Source of the DNA: Brachypterus glaber
Taxonomy: Eukaryota > Arthropoda > Insecta > Coleoptera > Kateretidae
Assembly: GCA_958510825.1 (NCBI GenBank)
Contig: OY294049.1
Location: 23,202,945-23,266,944 of the forward strand
Direction of reading: 5' to 3'
DNA: 64,000 bases
A program made the position numbers and the translations under genes. Positions 10,824-23,497 of the stretch are shown here, one piece after another. How positions within the stretch are numbered: position 1 is the stretch's first letter; every line of letters begins with the position of its first letter. Under the pieces are notes generated by a model. It saw only the letters and a list, made by a program, of their open reading frames with translations, was not told where the DNA came from and did no database searches.

Positions 10824-13316
10824 ATACTAATAATATTGTAAAGAAATCGAGCAGCTCCAACGTTATAGTATAGTAACCTAAAGCCTGCAGTCTCATGGGA
10901 CAGTGTGACCCCAGACTAGTATTTAATGTGGCTTTTAACGTGTTAAATAACATCCATGAAAAAGTTTTAAGAGACTTTTAAGCTATACCTAGTGTTAAAT
11001 AAATACATTTAATTAATATTGTACAGTGTTTTTATTATACATTCCAAATGTTATGTTAATGTTCAGATAAACAAAAAAACGTCACTTTTTTTAAGATAAG
11101 ATTAGCACGTTAGCATTGTTGTCAAGTTTAGGATAACACAAAAATTGTTAACGAATAATTATTTTGATCAAAATTAACAAATATGCAAACTTATTAAACG
11201 GGTTTGGACTTTCTTATCATCATTTTGCACTTTTTTTAAACAAAAACATATTCTCATTTAGCCCAAAACTCACCTTTAAAACGATATCCTTCTTTGTAAA
11301 CTAGTCATATTTTTCAACGTTGGCCAGCATAACGCTTGTAATAGCGCGTTGGTCCCAATTAAAGCCAAAAATATTAAATATCTAAGACCACACACCATTA
11401 TTTGGTTGGTTGTATCAAATACAAATAGCTGTATAGTTGCTATTTGGGTAACGTGCCACCAGTAATAATGTTACATAATATTACCACAATAGCATATATC
11501 ATATGATTACAAATGTTTAAAAAAATTATATTAAATACTTATCTGACTTTCTTAGATGTGTCTTCGATGTCTTCATTTATCACTAACTTTATATAGAAAT
11601 GTGAAAGGTAAAAAACTTCTTGCCAATAAAACAAAAGGATTAAACAACAATTAAAAGAATTTAATGAAAGAAAAATTAAAAGTTAAAAACAAATAAAAAA
11701 CAACAAAACATTTTAATTTGAAATGAAAAAATTATGAATAAATAGCATTTTTACCCTTCAGATATATATCTATACTCGCGACTTTAAATTTTCACATATT
11801 ACGTTAATTCTAAAATTCCCCTAAGACTAACTTTACTTGACGACTACATACTTCCGAATCCCATTTTTGACCATAACTCAAAACAGGCAAAATGTCCCTT
11901 CCCAGAGATGCCGATATACCAGTCATAAAACTCAAAAAAAAAGTCCAAACCAAAGTGAACTGTACTACTTTAAATTGCTGAAAATGAATTTAAATTTAAT
12001 TAAGAGAAATGATTAAAAAAACTACTTCTACATATTGATTGATATTGATTTTTATGACATTGCTTCGAAGTAGAAAAAACCATTTTTACAAAAAGTCCCT
12101 AACTACTGCCAGTATCTAAAACAACATCATTAAAGATATTACCATATTTATTAATTAAGAAAGCGGAACTAATAAAAATGTACACCCTTTTAATGTAAAC
12201 GCCTCAATGATGTAAAATCTAAGAGTACCAAATATAAGATAAACATCTGCAAAAGCAAACTTCCTGTTTAGAAAAATAAGTTTCTCACTTAGAATAATAA
12301 TAAAATAAAAATACTCAATATATACTGGGTAACCACTCTGTTACACGCTTAAAGCGCCTGTTATTACCCCAAGATTTTAACCCCAGGTACTCTTTTCAAG
12401 GCCGAGTTGACACAGAGGAACATGTAAATGCATTATGTTTTGGCAAAACAAATAAGCTATTTATATTTTACTAGCATTTCTGCGAATTAAACTATTACAG
12501 AGAAATCATTTGCGTATTATGTCTAGAAAAAGTTACTTAACTTTAAATGTAATAAAGCTGTATACAGCTATATTAATCCTCTATTTTACTATTTTTTAGG
12601 TCCACCTTGTATTATGTTGAATGCTAAGACAACTACATAACTTCACGGCTCGTTTTTTTTATGATATTTTCACGAAAAATAATATCCGAATACGTTACGG
12701 TAGAGTAAAGGCAGGGAAAATTATTGGGGTCTCAGGAGAAATAAAATCTCTTTCTGACACTATAATATAGTTTGTTTTTGCTGTCATATTTAAGGATATT
12801 TTCTTCTTACAGCCAGGACTTCATAAAGGAACACGTCACTCCAACATTTTACTGGAATTAAAAACATATTCATGTCCATATTAAATTACAAAATTACCTT
12901 CATTCAGTCTTTCAGCTGCGAAAGACCATTTTCTTACCTAAAAAGATAATGGAATATTACATATTATATAATAATATAATAATAATATTACATATACCGG
13001 GTGTCCCAGCCAAGACGAACCAGGCGTTTTCTGGCGTTATTATTAAAGCTATCTAAACAAAATTTATAACAGTTAATAGGCACCCAGTAAGCTATTATTT
13101 CGTCCTAAGAAAACTGTTCGACTGTCTTTTGTTTTTGTGTTACAGCTATCAATTTTTGTTGGCTACAGTTGTCAAGCGTTAAAAACGATAAAATATAAAA
13201 ATATACGATTTTTTCTTCATCGTGTATAATTTGTTTTAACCAAATAACTTATATATTAATTAATGAATGCTTTAAAATAAATTGTTTATATCTACACTAA
13301 AATAAATATTTCATTA
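10824..13316. other. AT-rich stretch, probably intronic, with few recognisable repeats
   Basis: No exon, RNA gene or complete transposon was seen. A terminus-like string CCGGGTGTCCCAGCCAAGAC near 12997 suggests the left end of another transposon whose right end I could not place. A GTTTGGACTT decamer lies at 11202 and its complement at 11941. Confidence 0.4.
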
Positions 13317-13826
13317 TTTTGTCTTTTAAAAGTAAATAATAATGAAAATCTGCTAGTCTAATTAGATTTTTTGTTTTTTAATTATGTTTGCTTAATTTGT
13401 AAAAGATTTACTTTCTAATAAGCATATGGGATAATAAAAAAAATAAATAAATATGATTTTCAGATATTATTATAGTTGTTACGTAGGTTACCAAAAAATG
13501 ATACGTACCTGAGGGTTTTTACCAAATTTCAAACTGAACTTGGGAAAGCTGCCTATACGTTAAATTATTCTTCAGGAAAATATACTACAATTTTTTTTTG
13601 CAGTTGATCCTGGTTTATTTAGGGGTCGTTTAGGGGACCTAAACTTTCAATTTTGGGTATTTTACAAGTTTTTTTGGACTTAGTATTTCACCACAACAGT
13701 TTTGGACATGCTGGATGAATTTTAAACTATAACCTTATCCAATAACTAAATAAATATGTAATAATGATATTTAATTTTTTATGCTGTTGTAGCAGTTGAC
13801 GCGGAATGACCCATAACTTAAGCGTA
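13317..13826 (+). repeat. Dispersed repeat, about 0.5 kb (inverted copy at 37462-37965)
   Basis: Shared blocks with 37462-37965 in inverted orientation include TAATTATGTTTGCTTAAT, GGGTCGTTTAGGGGACC, GACTTAGTATTTCAC and GTTGACGCGGAATGACCC. The copies lie 24 kb apart and are moderately diverged. There is no coding potential. Confidence 0.75.
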
Positions 13827-14239
13827 AAAATTTTCGCCTGCTCCGCTAGAGCTTTCTTGCACTTTTCTGAAATTTTCAGTAATAATACTGTTTAATTTAA
13901 GAATTTAAAAAACTCGCCTGTGGCACTAGGGTTTTTTACGTTTTTGTAGAACTTAAAAGTAAAATTCGTAAAAAATTTTCTTGTATTTTTGTGAAAATTT
14001 AAAATTTAATTAATTGTAATTTTAAAGACCGGTTTAAAATTAAAATAGACCATCGAATATGTAAAACTCTTCGTCTCCGGTGCTAGGGCTTTCTTACGTT
14101 CTTTTTTAAGTACATAAAAGTTAAGTTTTTGGATTTTACCCCCCCCCCCCCCAGGACCACTTCCTGGATCCGCCCCTGACCTGTAGGCAAGGACGTATGT
14201 GAGGGGGAGGGGGGGGGGTAATTACCCCCCCCCCCATAG

Positions 14240-15607
14240 GCGTGGGCGCCAATTTTGTTTGCAGGGCGCCAAGTTTGGTAGAAACCGTCAGGGATAAAGC
14301 TTTTGTCTTAGGTTATTTTTTTGGGTGCCGTCATTTTTTTTTTGTAGGGGCGCCACGTTTGGTAGAAACCGTCAGGAACAAAGTAAGAGCCCTTTGAAAA
14401 GTAAGATTTTTGGTGGCACAAAATTTTACTTTCGCTTAACTAATTTTTTTTTTTTTTAAATCGGTTGCTCCTACTATATGACATTTTTTATGTAGTTTTA
14501 CTCATAGAATCTATATTTTAACTCAAAATAAAAAAAAACATATAAAAAAGTTTGGGGCAAAAATGTGTTAAGCTGCACACATTTTGGTCGTCTAGGCACG
14601 CCTCTGGATAGATTAAAAAAATATATTAACATAAACTAATTAATATTAGTATACTTGCAAAACCTCGTCGCTCTGACTCAAAGGATACCAGAGTTATTAA
14701 TTAAAAACCTTACTTTTATTACAAATTTAACGTTACTCTCTTAGGGTTCTTTTCCGGACCTATGTTCCTATGCTGGTTTTTGTGATTTAGAATGATCCCC
14801 TTTAATACAGAGCGGTCCAAAAGTCACCCCTCCCCTCTTAACTTTTGAACGAGATAGAAAGTTTTTTTTGTATCATTAATTTATGTCAATTAAAATTAGT
14901 TTAAATGTATAATTTGCGTTTTTTATCATGATATTAGTCATTAAAAAAAATGATTTTTTTAGAGAAATTTTTACAAAAATACCCATTTTCAACCCTATTT
15001 TAAACTCAAAAAAAAAATGTTTAAAAAAATATATAATTAAATGTAGAATTTCATAAGCTTTAAAATGTTGTATTACACGACCCCCTTTCCATTTAAAAAA
15101 ATGTCCGCAATGTCCCCCTGCTCACATTTTAAGAGCTGAAAGTATAAAATATATGCTAAAAGATAGTTTAAGTTGTCTTATTTAAGAGTTCTAAATTTGA
15201 AGTCAATATCTCAACTCGTTCAAAAGGGGTGACTTTTGGACCGCTCTGTATATGCCATAAGATTGCAAACACCGTGTATAAAGGTATTCAATTAAGCTTT
15301 TCTGCACGTTAATAAGAAATATGTTTTTATTTACGATTAAACTACAAAACAACTCGTTGTTTATTATATCTTAAACATTAATTAACTAGACTAATGAAAC
15401 AGCCCCTTAAGCAATATCGCCCATCTCTGAATTAACTAAATCTGATTGGATGTCTAATTTAAATGTTTGCTTTGTCACCGTAAACATAAAAACGGTTTAA
15501 TTAAAGGCTACAGAAGCTCAGCCAAAACGTGGAATTGGAATAGAATTTTAAAATCACATGCTTTACTTTCCCCAAAGAAGTTATTACTGTAAAAGGGGGC
15601 TGTTTGG
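14240..15607. repeat. Tandem duplication, unit 1 (about 1.37 kb)
   Basis: The unit starts at GCGTGGGC and ends at GGGGGCTGTTTGG. It holds a GGCGCC/GTCAGGGA repeat, a dispersed repeat (14376-14775) and a Tc1/mariner-type MITE (14808-15248). It is followed immediately by an almost identical unit. Confidence 0.9.
14808..15248. mobile_element. Tc1/mariner-type MITE, CAGAGCGGTCC family, copy in unit 1
   Basis: Termini CAGAGCGGTCCAAAAGTCAC and its mirrored complement GACTTTTGGACCGCTCTG are flanked by TA on both sides. The body lacks an ORF. Related copies are at 16178-16619, 57724-57930 and 62231-62903. Confidence 0.85.
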
Positions 15608-16979
15608 CGCGTGGGCTCCAATTTTGTTTGCAGGGCGCCAAGTTTGGTAGAAACCGTCAGGGATAAAGCTTTTGTCTTAGGTTATTTTTTTGGGTGCCGT
15701 CATTTTTTTTTTGTAGGGGCGCCACGTTTGGTAGAAACCGTCAGGAACAAAGTAAGAGCCCTTTGAAAAGTAAGATTTTTGGTGGCACAAAATTTTACTT
15801 TCGCTTAACTAATTTTTTTTTTTTTTAAATCGGTTGCTCCTACTATATGACATTTTTTATGTAGTTTTACTCATAGAATCTATATTTTAACTCAAAATAA
15901 AAAAAAAACATATAAAAAAGTTTGGGGCAAAAATGTGTTAAGCTGCACACATTTTGGTCGTCTAGGCACGCCTCTGGATAGATTAAAAAAATATATTAAC
16001 ATAAACTAATTAATATTAGTATACTTGCAAAACCTCGTCGCTCTGACTCAAAGGATACCAGAGTTATTAATTAAAAACCTTACTTTTATTACAAATTTAA
16101 CGTTACTCTCTTAGGGTTCTTTTCCGGACCTATGTTCCTATGCTGGTTTTTGTGATTTAGAATGATCCCCTTTAATACAGAGCGGTCCAAAAGTCACCCC
16201 TCCCCTCTTAACTTTTGAACGAGATAGAAAGTTTTTTTTGTATCATTAATTTATGTCAATTAAAATTAGTTTAAATGTATAATTTGCGTTTTTTATCATG
16301 ATATTAGTCATTAAAAAAAAATGATTTTTTTAGAGAAATTTTTACAAAAATACCCATTTTCAACCCTATTTTAAACTCAAAAAAAAAATGTTTAAAAAAA
16401 TATATAATTAAATGTAGAATTTCATAAGCTTTAAAATGTTGTATTACACGACCCCCTTTCCATTTAAAAAAATGTCCGCAATGTCCCCCTGCTCACATTT
16501 TAAGAGCTGAAAGTATAAAATATATGCTAAAAGATAGTTTAAGTTGTCTTATTTAAGAGTTCTAAATTTGAAGTCAATATCTCAACTCGTTCAAAAGGGG
16601 TGACTTTTGGACCGCTCTGTATATGCCATAAGATTGCAAACACCAATGTATAAAGGTATTCAATTAAGCTTTTCTGCACGTTAATAAGAAATATGTTTTT
16701 ATTTACGATTAAACTACAAAACAACTCGTTGTTTATTATATCTTAAACATTAATTAACTAGACTAATGAAACAGCCCCTTAAGCAATATCGCCCATCTCT
16801 GAATTAACTAAATCTGATTGGATGTCTAATTTAAATGTTTGCTTTGTCACCGTAAACATAAAAACGGTTTAATTAAAGGCTACAGAAGCTCAGCCAAAAC
16901 GTGGAATTGGAATAGAATTTTAAAATCACATGCTTTACTTTCCCCAAAGAAGTTATTACTGTAAAAGGGGGCTGTTTGG
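15608..16979. repeat. Tandem duplication, unit 2 (about 1.37 kb)
   Basis: It matches unit 1 with a period of 1369-1372 bp. Differences are nearly all homopolymer lengths, plus one small change (ACACCGTG versus ACACCAATG near 16645). The near-identity implies either a very recent duplication or an assembly duplication. Confidence 0.9.
16178..16619. mobile_element. Tc1/mariner-type MITE, CAGAGCGGTCC family, copy in unit 2
   Basis: It is the duplicate of 14808-15248, with the same termini and TA flanks. Confidence 0.85.
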
Positions 16980-17885
16980 ACTCCGTGGGGCTATTTGGGT
17001 CAATTCTAAAGTAAGATTTAAGTCCATATTTTTATTTCGAAATACTACTTGATTCATAATAAGGTTCCATTCATGTATTATTTAACGCACTTTTTGAGTT
17101 ATTTTGACCCCCATATGGCCATTAGGGTGTAGTGAAAAAGGTACTGTTTTGAAATCAAAAATGCTTGGGTCCGAAAAATGTTGAACACTACTCCATTTAC
17201 AAAAAATGAGCGTTCTGGCTCAACATATTGTGCCCCCATAACTTTCTTAAAGATGTGGAATTTGAATCAAATATCGAGATCCGTAATACACCATGTATTT
17301 ACTCCTAGCTTTATGCAAACCCAGTTCAGTTTATTTAAGACATTTAGGTCATAAATACATAGAAAAAACGGATTCCTAGAACCAAGGACACGTGTCTTTG
17401 TATATGTTCAAAGCCATATTCTCTTGTTTCAAGGCTGGCATTTTCTTGAACCAAAGTCAATGTCCTTGAATGAAGAGTACGGGTTTTGGAATAAAAATCC
17501 TCTTGTTTCAAGGCTGGCATTTTCTTGAACCAAAGTCAATGTCCTTGAATGAAGAGTACGGGTTTTGGAATAAAAATCCGTGGTCTTTATTCAAGGACAT
17601 TGACTTTGGTTCAAGAAAATGCCAGCCTTGAAACAAGAGAATATGGCTTTGAACATATCCAAAGACACGTGTCCTTGGTTCAAGGAATCCGTTTTTTCTA
17701 TGTATAGTTTTTTGTCCATAAAAAGCCAGAAAAAGACACTTTTGATACTGTGCAACTTTATCGATTTTCTGCGATTATTGAAATAAAACGTGAAAGAGTT
17801 TGTCTTTTGTTTTATTTTGGCGGGCTGCAACCCGCCAAAGTACTTTTTCGGTCACTTATGGAAAATTGCATAGCGGTTGTGTTAA

Positions 17886-18029
17886 AGCCTATCCAGAAGC
17901 TTGCATAAAAACATAAAACATAAGAATGCGATGCCCTGATTGGCTTACAAGATACATGGCGGCACATCAAGCCAATCACGGCATCGCATTGTTATGTATT
18001 ATGTTCTTATGCGAGCCTGTAAATAGGCA
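17886..18029. mobile_element. piggyBac-type MITE (TTAA target), copy 2
   Basis: TTAA at 17882-17885 is followed by AGCCTATCCAGAAGCTTGCA. The palindromic body holds GATTGGCTTACAAGATACAT and CAAGCCAATCACGGCATCGC. The right end GCGAGCCTGTAAATAGGC has lost its TTAA (now CTTAG). A segment beginning CTTTTGTTTTA and containing GGCGGGCTGCA occurs on both sides, so the local flank is duplicated as well. Confidence 0.8.
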
Positions 18030-18490
18030 CTTAGTCTTTTGTTTTACTTTGGCGGGCTGCAGGGCGCCAATGTACTTTTTGTAATTTTGCGGTCCCTTAT
18101 GGAAAATTGTCAGATAACTGATAGAACCAAATTAAAACTAATGTTGCTTATTATTTTTACCTTTTTTTGGTAAAAATATGTTTACAAGAAAATAAAATAC
18201 TGCTGCCAACAAAATAATAATTTTTCCTATAGCCCTAGGTTCATTAAAATCAAAAACAAAACAAAATAAAAAAAAAATTCAAAAATTTTTCCAAAAAAGT
18301 TTAACTTAAAACGAAAAATAAATTGAAAAAAAATTGTTTTTAAAAAAATTGTTTTTACCCTATTTTACCCTCTTACCCCAATCCGATTTTTACCAAAAAC
18401 AATCCCAGCCTGGAACTTACTAACGCAAGACTTTCCTTGGGGAAAGTAAAATGGCGTATGATACACGGACGAGAAATATATCTCGGTCTT

Positions 18491-18734
18491 AGGGAACGTT
18501 CAAGTATTACGTAACGCAAATTGTACCAAAATTCATACACTTCATACCCCGTTTCTCGCGTTATTATAGATTATAGAGATTTAATATTTTGGCTACCCCC
18601 CCTAATAGGGGGTGTGTTAGGGGGGAGGGTAGCCAAAATATGAAATCTCTACAGCCTTAAATAACGCGAGAACCGGGGTATGAAGTGTATGAATTTTGGT
18701 ACAATTTGCGTTACGTAATACTTGAACGTTCCCT
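18491..18734. mobile_element. Palindromic MITE, AGGGAACGTTCAAGTATTAC family, copy 1
   Basis: It is a near-perfect 244-bp palindrome. Both ends read AGGGAACGTTCAAGTATTAC with GTAACGCAAATTGTACC following, then arms through TTCTCGCGTTAT and TTTTGGCTACCC to a loop at about 18610. Related copies are at 25146-25281, 42351-42478 and 54452-54695. Confidence 0.88.
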
Positions 18735-19441
18735 TACACGGTTGTGAATCTCGGCTCACGCCTCGATTTAGAATCTCCGCATGCGACCGAGAAACATAAT
18801 TTCTCGTCCTTGGATCATAATATACTATTTTTGTACCTAAACAGGACGAAAAAGTTACATATACAACCTTAAAGTCTAAACCTTATTTTTTGCCGAATTT
18901 TTGCCAATATTAAACTAAATTTTTTAATTTATTGTTCCTGTTTTGGTACAAAAAATGATATTTATGAATTAACATGTCTAAATGACAACTTAAATTAACG
19001 CACTTAACTTAAAATAAACCCAAACCTTTAAAATCATAAATAAAAAATAGATAATTACATGTTTTATTTCAATATTCGCAGAAAATCGATAAAATTACAC
19101 ATAATCAAAGGTGTCTTTTTTGGCCTTTTAACGTAAAATAAATTATACTTATGACTTAAAACATGTAAAGACCAAACTGGGTCCGCATGAACCTATAATT
19201 AATTATATACATGGTGTATTCCGGAACTCAGTATTTGACTCAAATTTCACAACTGAGAAAGTTATGGAGGCGCAAGATATTGAGCCAGGACGCTCATTTT
19301 TTGTAAATAAAGTACAACCAAGGGGTTCAACATTTTCCGGACCCAAGCATTTGTAATTTCAAAAAAGGACCTTTTTCACTACACCCTAATGGCCATGTAA
19401 CGCAATTTTCTATATTTTCCTATATTTTCCAATAACATTGA

Positions 19442-19657
<216 letters not shown>

Positions 19658-20339
19658 TAAGTACATTTTTACTTTAGGTTAACGTGGTGTAACGTACGTA
19701 ACATTTGTCTACCTACCTAAAAAACCTTTATCCAACACTTTTTTTAGCATTATTTTAAATATTAAATGTAAAAGTTTTTTCCACTGGTGACTACAAAAAT
19801 TTCTGCTCACTCTTTTGCGTAGAGACCACTATTTTAAATATAATTAGTTAAGTTTTTTTCACTAATGACTAAAAAATGTTTTGCTCGCTCTTTTGCGTAG
19901 AAGAGGACTATTTTAAATATAAATGGTCAAGTTTAAATGACACCCCCCGTAACTTTTAAACGGAATGGGATAAAAAAAAATTCAATATTTTTTTATTTTT
20001 TGTTCAACAAGGCGGCGCGAGGGGGGCAGAGGGGGACAAAATTTTAAAAGGCAACGTAGGTCATGTGAAATATCATTTTATAGGAATTAAAATTATCTGT
20101 ATAACAATTTATTTTTATTTTTTTTAAGAATTTTTCTTAAAATTATTTAAATTTTTAATATTGTTTTACATAAATATTGAAAATTTTACATAAAAATGAT
20201 AAATAATTAGTCTTAAAATGATAATGTGCCCTGTATCCATTATTTACACCTTTTTGTGCAAAATTTCCAAAATTAATTTTTAAAAAATAAAAAATTTCAA
20301 TTAATTAGAAAAAAAATAAACAATAAATAGTTACATGGT

Positions 20340-20995
20340 AAAATAGAGAATGGGCATTTTTATAAGTGTTTTGGGCCCACCCTCAACAGAAATGAATTAT
20401 ATGTCATTGGAAAGGCATTTTTATGTAGAATAATAATTTTAATTTAAGAACATACCTTAGGACCGGGGTTCAGAGTTATAGGCATTTGAAGTGTGATAAC
20501 TCCATATAATATTTTTTTGTGTTACTAAGATGGAGGATGTAGACAAATAATGTCACGCTAATATAGGCATTTTTACATCCCCTAGTCATTATATGTCAGG
20601 CTAATAACCACCGAAACCGGTTAAAAATTAGGTTAGTTTTATAGTATATTTTAGAATTAATGCGCGTACTAAGTCTTTATTGCTTGATGCGATCTCATGC
20701 ACAAGTACGCGCACTTGTTTTTAAATATACTATTAAACCATTAGTTTTATTATTTTAATTTGTTGCAATTACATTAAAATACATTAAAAATATAAAACAA
20801 ATATTTCTATTAAGTTAATTTACACATCAAAATATTGTATGGAGTTAAAAGTAAGCTTAAAATGCCTGTAACTCGGAACCCCGGTGCCTAAGGTGTGTTT
20901 TGAATTAAAATAATTAATCTACAAGAAATACCTTTCCAATGATATATAATTCGTTGCTGTTGAGGGTGTGCTCAAAATGCCCATTGTCCTTTAAA
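20340..20995. repeat. Fold-back element with nested hairpin
   Basis: GGGCATTTTTATAAGTGTTT at the left end and the AAAATGCCCATTGTCC region at the right end pair, as do GGACCGGGGTTCAGAGTTAT and AACTCGGAACCCCGGTGCC. A nested hairpin (20632-20747) carries GCGCGTACTAAGTCTTTATT and GATGCGATCTCATGCAC. A related fold-back spans 22384-23945. Confidence 0.75.
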
Positions 20996-21132
20996 GTTTA
21001 TATTTAGTCCTGTTCAAAAGTTATGCGGGCTGTACCATATAATAGAACAACCTGTATACCTTTATGGCTTGTTTTATTTTGTGTCGGCATCGTTGGCGCA
21101 ATCTGCGTTTTAGTCCAATCAAATATTAAATG

Positions 21133-21929
21133 TAAATTGCAGTAAATGCACACGGGTTGATATTTTAAAGGGTAGTAGTGGATAACAGAACACTCCTGTT
21201 AGTTTTTCACCTGGTGATTTGCGAATTTTAAGGGTGAGTGCGGTTATTTCCCTAAATATACATCTTACGATAAAAATGCATATTACCAATCTTGTTAAGG
21301 ATCAAATTTCCAATAATTTTTGTAAATATTATTTTTTTATTATATTAATAATAATCGAGTTATATTCAAAAATAGAAATGTTGGAGGTGAACCTAGTTTT
21401 TTTTTGATTTTTCAGCCAAATTATTCATCGGAGGATGAGTAAACTTGCAGCTCTTAAAATTATCTATAAGTTTCATACATTATGTATTGCGGTGTTGTTA
21501 CAGAGGGCGCAGCTCGACTTTCTACTTCTTATGTGACCATACCAAAATTCATAATATTTTAAAATTATAGAGAATTTTAAGAGCTACAAGTTTGCTAATA
21601 ACCAATTTTTTTCCTCCAATAAATAATTTGGCTGAAATATCAAAAAAAAAAAAACACCCCCAACATGGCCATTTTTGTATTTTTAACTCGATTGTTACTA
21701 ATATATTAAAAAAATGTTTTTAACAAAAATTGTTGGAAATTTCCTCCTTAACAAAATTGGTTATATACATTTTTATCGTAAGATGCATATTTAGCGAGAT
21801 AACCGTACTCACCCCTAAAATTCAAGATAGTGGACAACCCTAACGCAAATCATGGGTGAAAAACTAACAGGAGTGTTCTGTTACCATCCAATACTAACAT
21901 ATCAGCCCGTGTGCATTTATTGCAATTTT
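21133..21929. mobile_element. Fold-back family A, copy 2 (complete)
   Basis: Both ends carry the family termini (TAAATTGCAGTAAATGCACA on the left, the complementary GTGTGCATTTATTGCAATTT on the right), followed by the GGGTAGTAGTGG and AACACTCCTGTTAGTTTTTC segments in inverted orientation. The centre is AGAGGGCGCAGCTCGAC near 21500. It is about 800 bp long, with only accidental ORFs. Confidence 0.88.
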
Positions 21930-22021
21930 AACATAGGTTTTCCTCGTTATTTGACGACTATGTCGTTCCAAGCGAAACACCCTGTAGAACCCCTTTCTAT
22001 GGGACGTCCACATATAAATGT

Positions 22022-22300
22022 TGACAGGTTCATATAAGAAAGCAATCAAATCGGGGACGCCGCGGGTTTACCGATCAATCCGCGCGTTCCTAGATGCCAA
22101 AGTTCGCGCCCTCGGGCGGCCGCCCACCGCCGCCCCCCACGTTCGCTCCCCCACGACGTCGACCAAAACCCCCACACCCGTGGTGTTGTTTTTCTCTCTT
22201 TGGCGACGGCAAATATCGTTCTCGACAATTTCTGTGTCCGGTGTTTGTTTTTCGACCGACGGGAATTTTTCGAAACGATAAATTAGAATTTTGTACCTGT
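22022..22300. promoter_or_regulatory. GC-rich, CpG-rich island (possible promoter or first exon)
   Basis: A block with strongly elevated GC and many CpG sites (GACGCCGCGGGTTTACCG, GGGCGGCCGCCCACCGCCGC) sits abruptly within AT-rich repeats. Overlapping open frames exist on both strands but have the composition expected of GC-rich DNA, and none resembles a known protein. No paired inverted copy was seen. It could be the promoter and 5' exon of a nested gene, an alternative membralin start, or a foreign fragment. The call rests on composition alone. Confidence 0.3.
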
Positions 22301-22436
22301 AGGAGGAAACCCTTCAATATATATAACGAGTAGGGTAGTCCGTCCTTAAAAAACTGATTTTTAGAGACTCCTCCTAAAGGAGCATGGGGATTTTTATAAG
22401 TGTTTTGGGCCCATCCTAAACAGCAATGAATTATAT

Positions 22437-23242
22437 CGTCGGCTTACAAGTAAAAGGCACTAAGTCACTTTTTTGCAAAAATGGGATTTTAATAGCACTG
22501 TAGTTAGTTTTTGATGATCTATGTATAGGTAAACCAAACTAACTTCTAGGTGGACTGCCAATGGAGTTACCCACTATACAAAACGCACCAATTTGATTTT
22601 GATTAAAATTTTATCTGGCAATAGGCACTAAGTCACTTAGTGCGTTTTACTTGTAGATTATTTAAAATGTTTCTGCACTAAGCGACTTTCTAAAGAGTTA
22701 ATTTATAAAAATATGATTGCTTAAATCATTTATATAATACAATAACGCGTTATTTATTGTACTGACAAACGCATTTAAATTTTAACTGATAGATTATTTT
22801 AATTTTGCTCTTAAATCCTTGGTTACAACATAAATAACAAGAATATAAGAAAAAAACTAAAGTTCGCGACAAGTTCGGAAAACAGCCCTTAGAATTGCAC
22901 CGTGAAGTGTTTTATCATTAATAATGATTCATTATAATTATTTACTTTAGGAGATGCTTCTTTGCCGGCACAGCCGATGATCTCTGAAAACTGTCTTAGT
23001 TCTGGCATAGTAAGCAGTTTCATATAATTAATACTAATTAATTTTATTTATTTTGGAAACGTTCTTTAAACAATCAAAAAGTCCAAACCCTTCTTTTAAA
23101 AATCTAGTTTTTGAAAATGTATGTAAACATCTTGTTTTCTACTTTATAGTTATACATTACGTTTAATTAATAGAAGGGTTTTAATTTTAAAGTTGTTTTT
23201 TATATTATTTTATTCACTTAGTGCTCTTTACTTGTAAGCCGA
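22437..23242. mobile_element. TIR element with CGTCGGCTTACAAGTAAA ends, copy 1
   Basis: The left end CGTCGGCTTACAAGTAAAAG continues GCACTAAGTCAC. The right end is its complement (GTGCTCTTTACTTGTAAGCC and GACG). There is no transposase, and the superfamily is not recognised. It is directly joined to a second, shorter element with the same ends. Confidence 0.7.
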
Positions 23243-23497
23243 CGTCGTGGGCCTACAAGTAAAAGGCACTAAGTCCATGTATTTTTTCAAATTTAGTGAA
23301 TTAAACTCCTTCAATTTTTCTTTATTTAACTGCAAATGGGACATCATTATGTCCAAACATGTCATTGCAATTTGCGGTAGTTTTTTTCCAAAAACAATTA
23401 TTACAAAAATTAAAAAACAACAATGAAAGTTAAATTTGTCAATATCTCAAAACCATGTTTTTGGACTTAGTGCTCTTTACTTGTAAGCCGACGATAT
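23243..23497. mobile_element. TIR element with CGTCGGCTTACAAGTAAA ends, copy 2
   Basis: It starts TCGTGGGCCTACAAGTAAAA and ends TTTACTTGTAAGCCGACGA. It is about 255 bp long, sharing only its ends with copy 1. The interior is AT-rich and noncoding. Confidence 0.65.

Larger units (their letters stand above)
16985..19410. repeat. Fold-back, about 2.4 kb, with nested MITEs
   Basis: The outer arms, about 17100-17340 and 19190-19400, share TTGGGTCCGAAAAATGTTG and ACACCCTAATGGCCAT or their complements. An inner palindrome (17360-17510 versus 17584-17705) is built on CAAAGTCAATGTCCTTGAA, and part of it is tandemly duplicated with a 79-bp period (17421 and 17500). A further paired segment (about 17700-17800 versus 19060-19180) spans the nested MITEs. 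No ORF of interest was seen. Confidence 0.75.

Noticed and set aside
22018..22333. Overlapping ORFs on both strands in the GC-rich island
   Set aside because: Stop-poor sequence is expected in GC-rich DNA. The predicted proteins are Pro- or Arg-rich and unlike any family I know.
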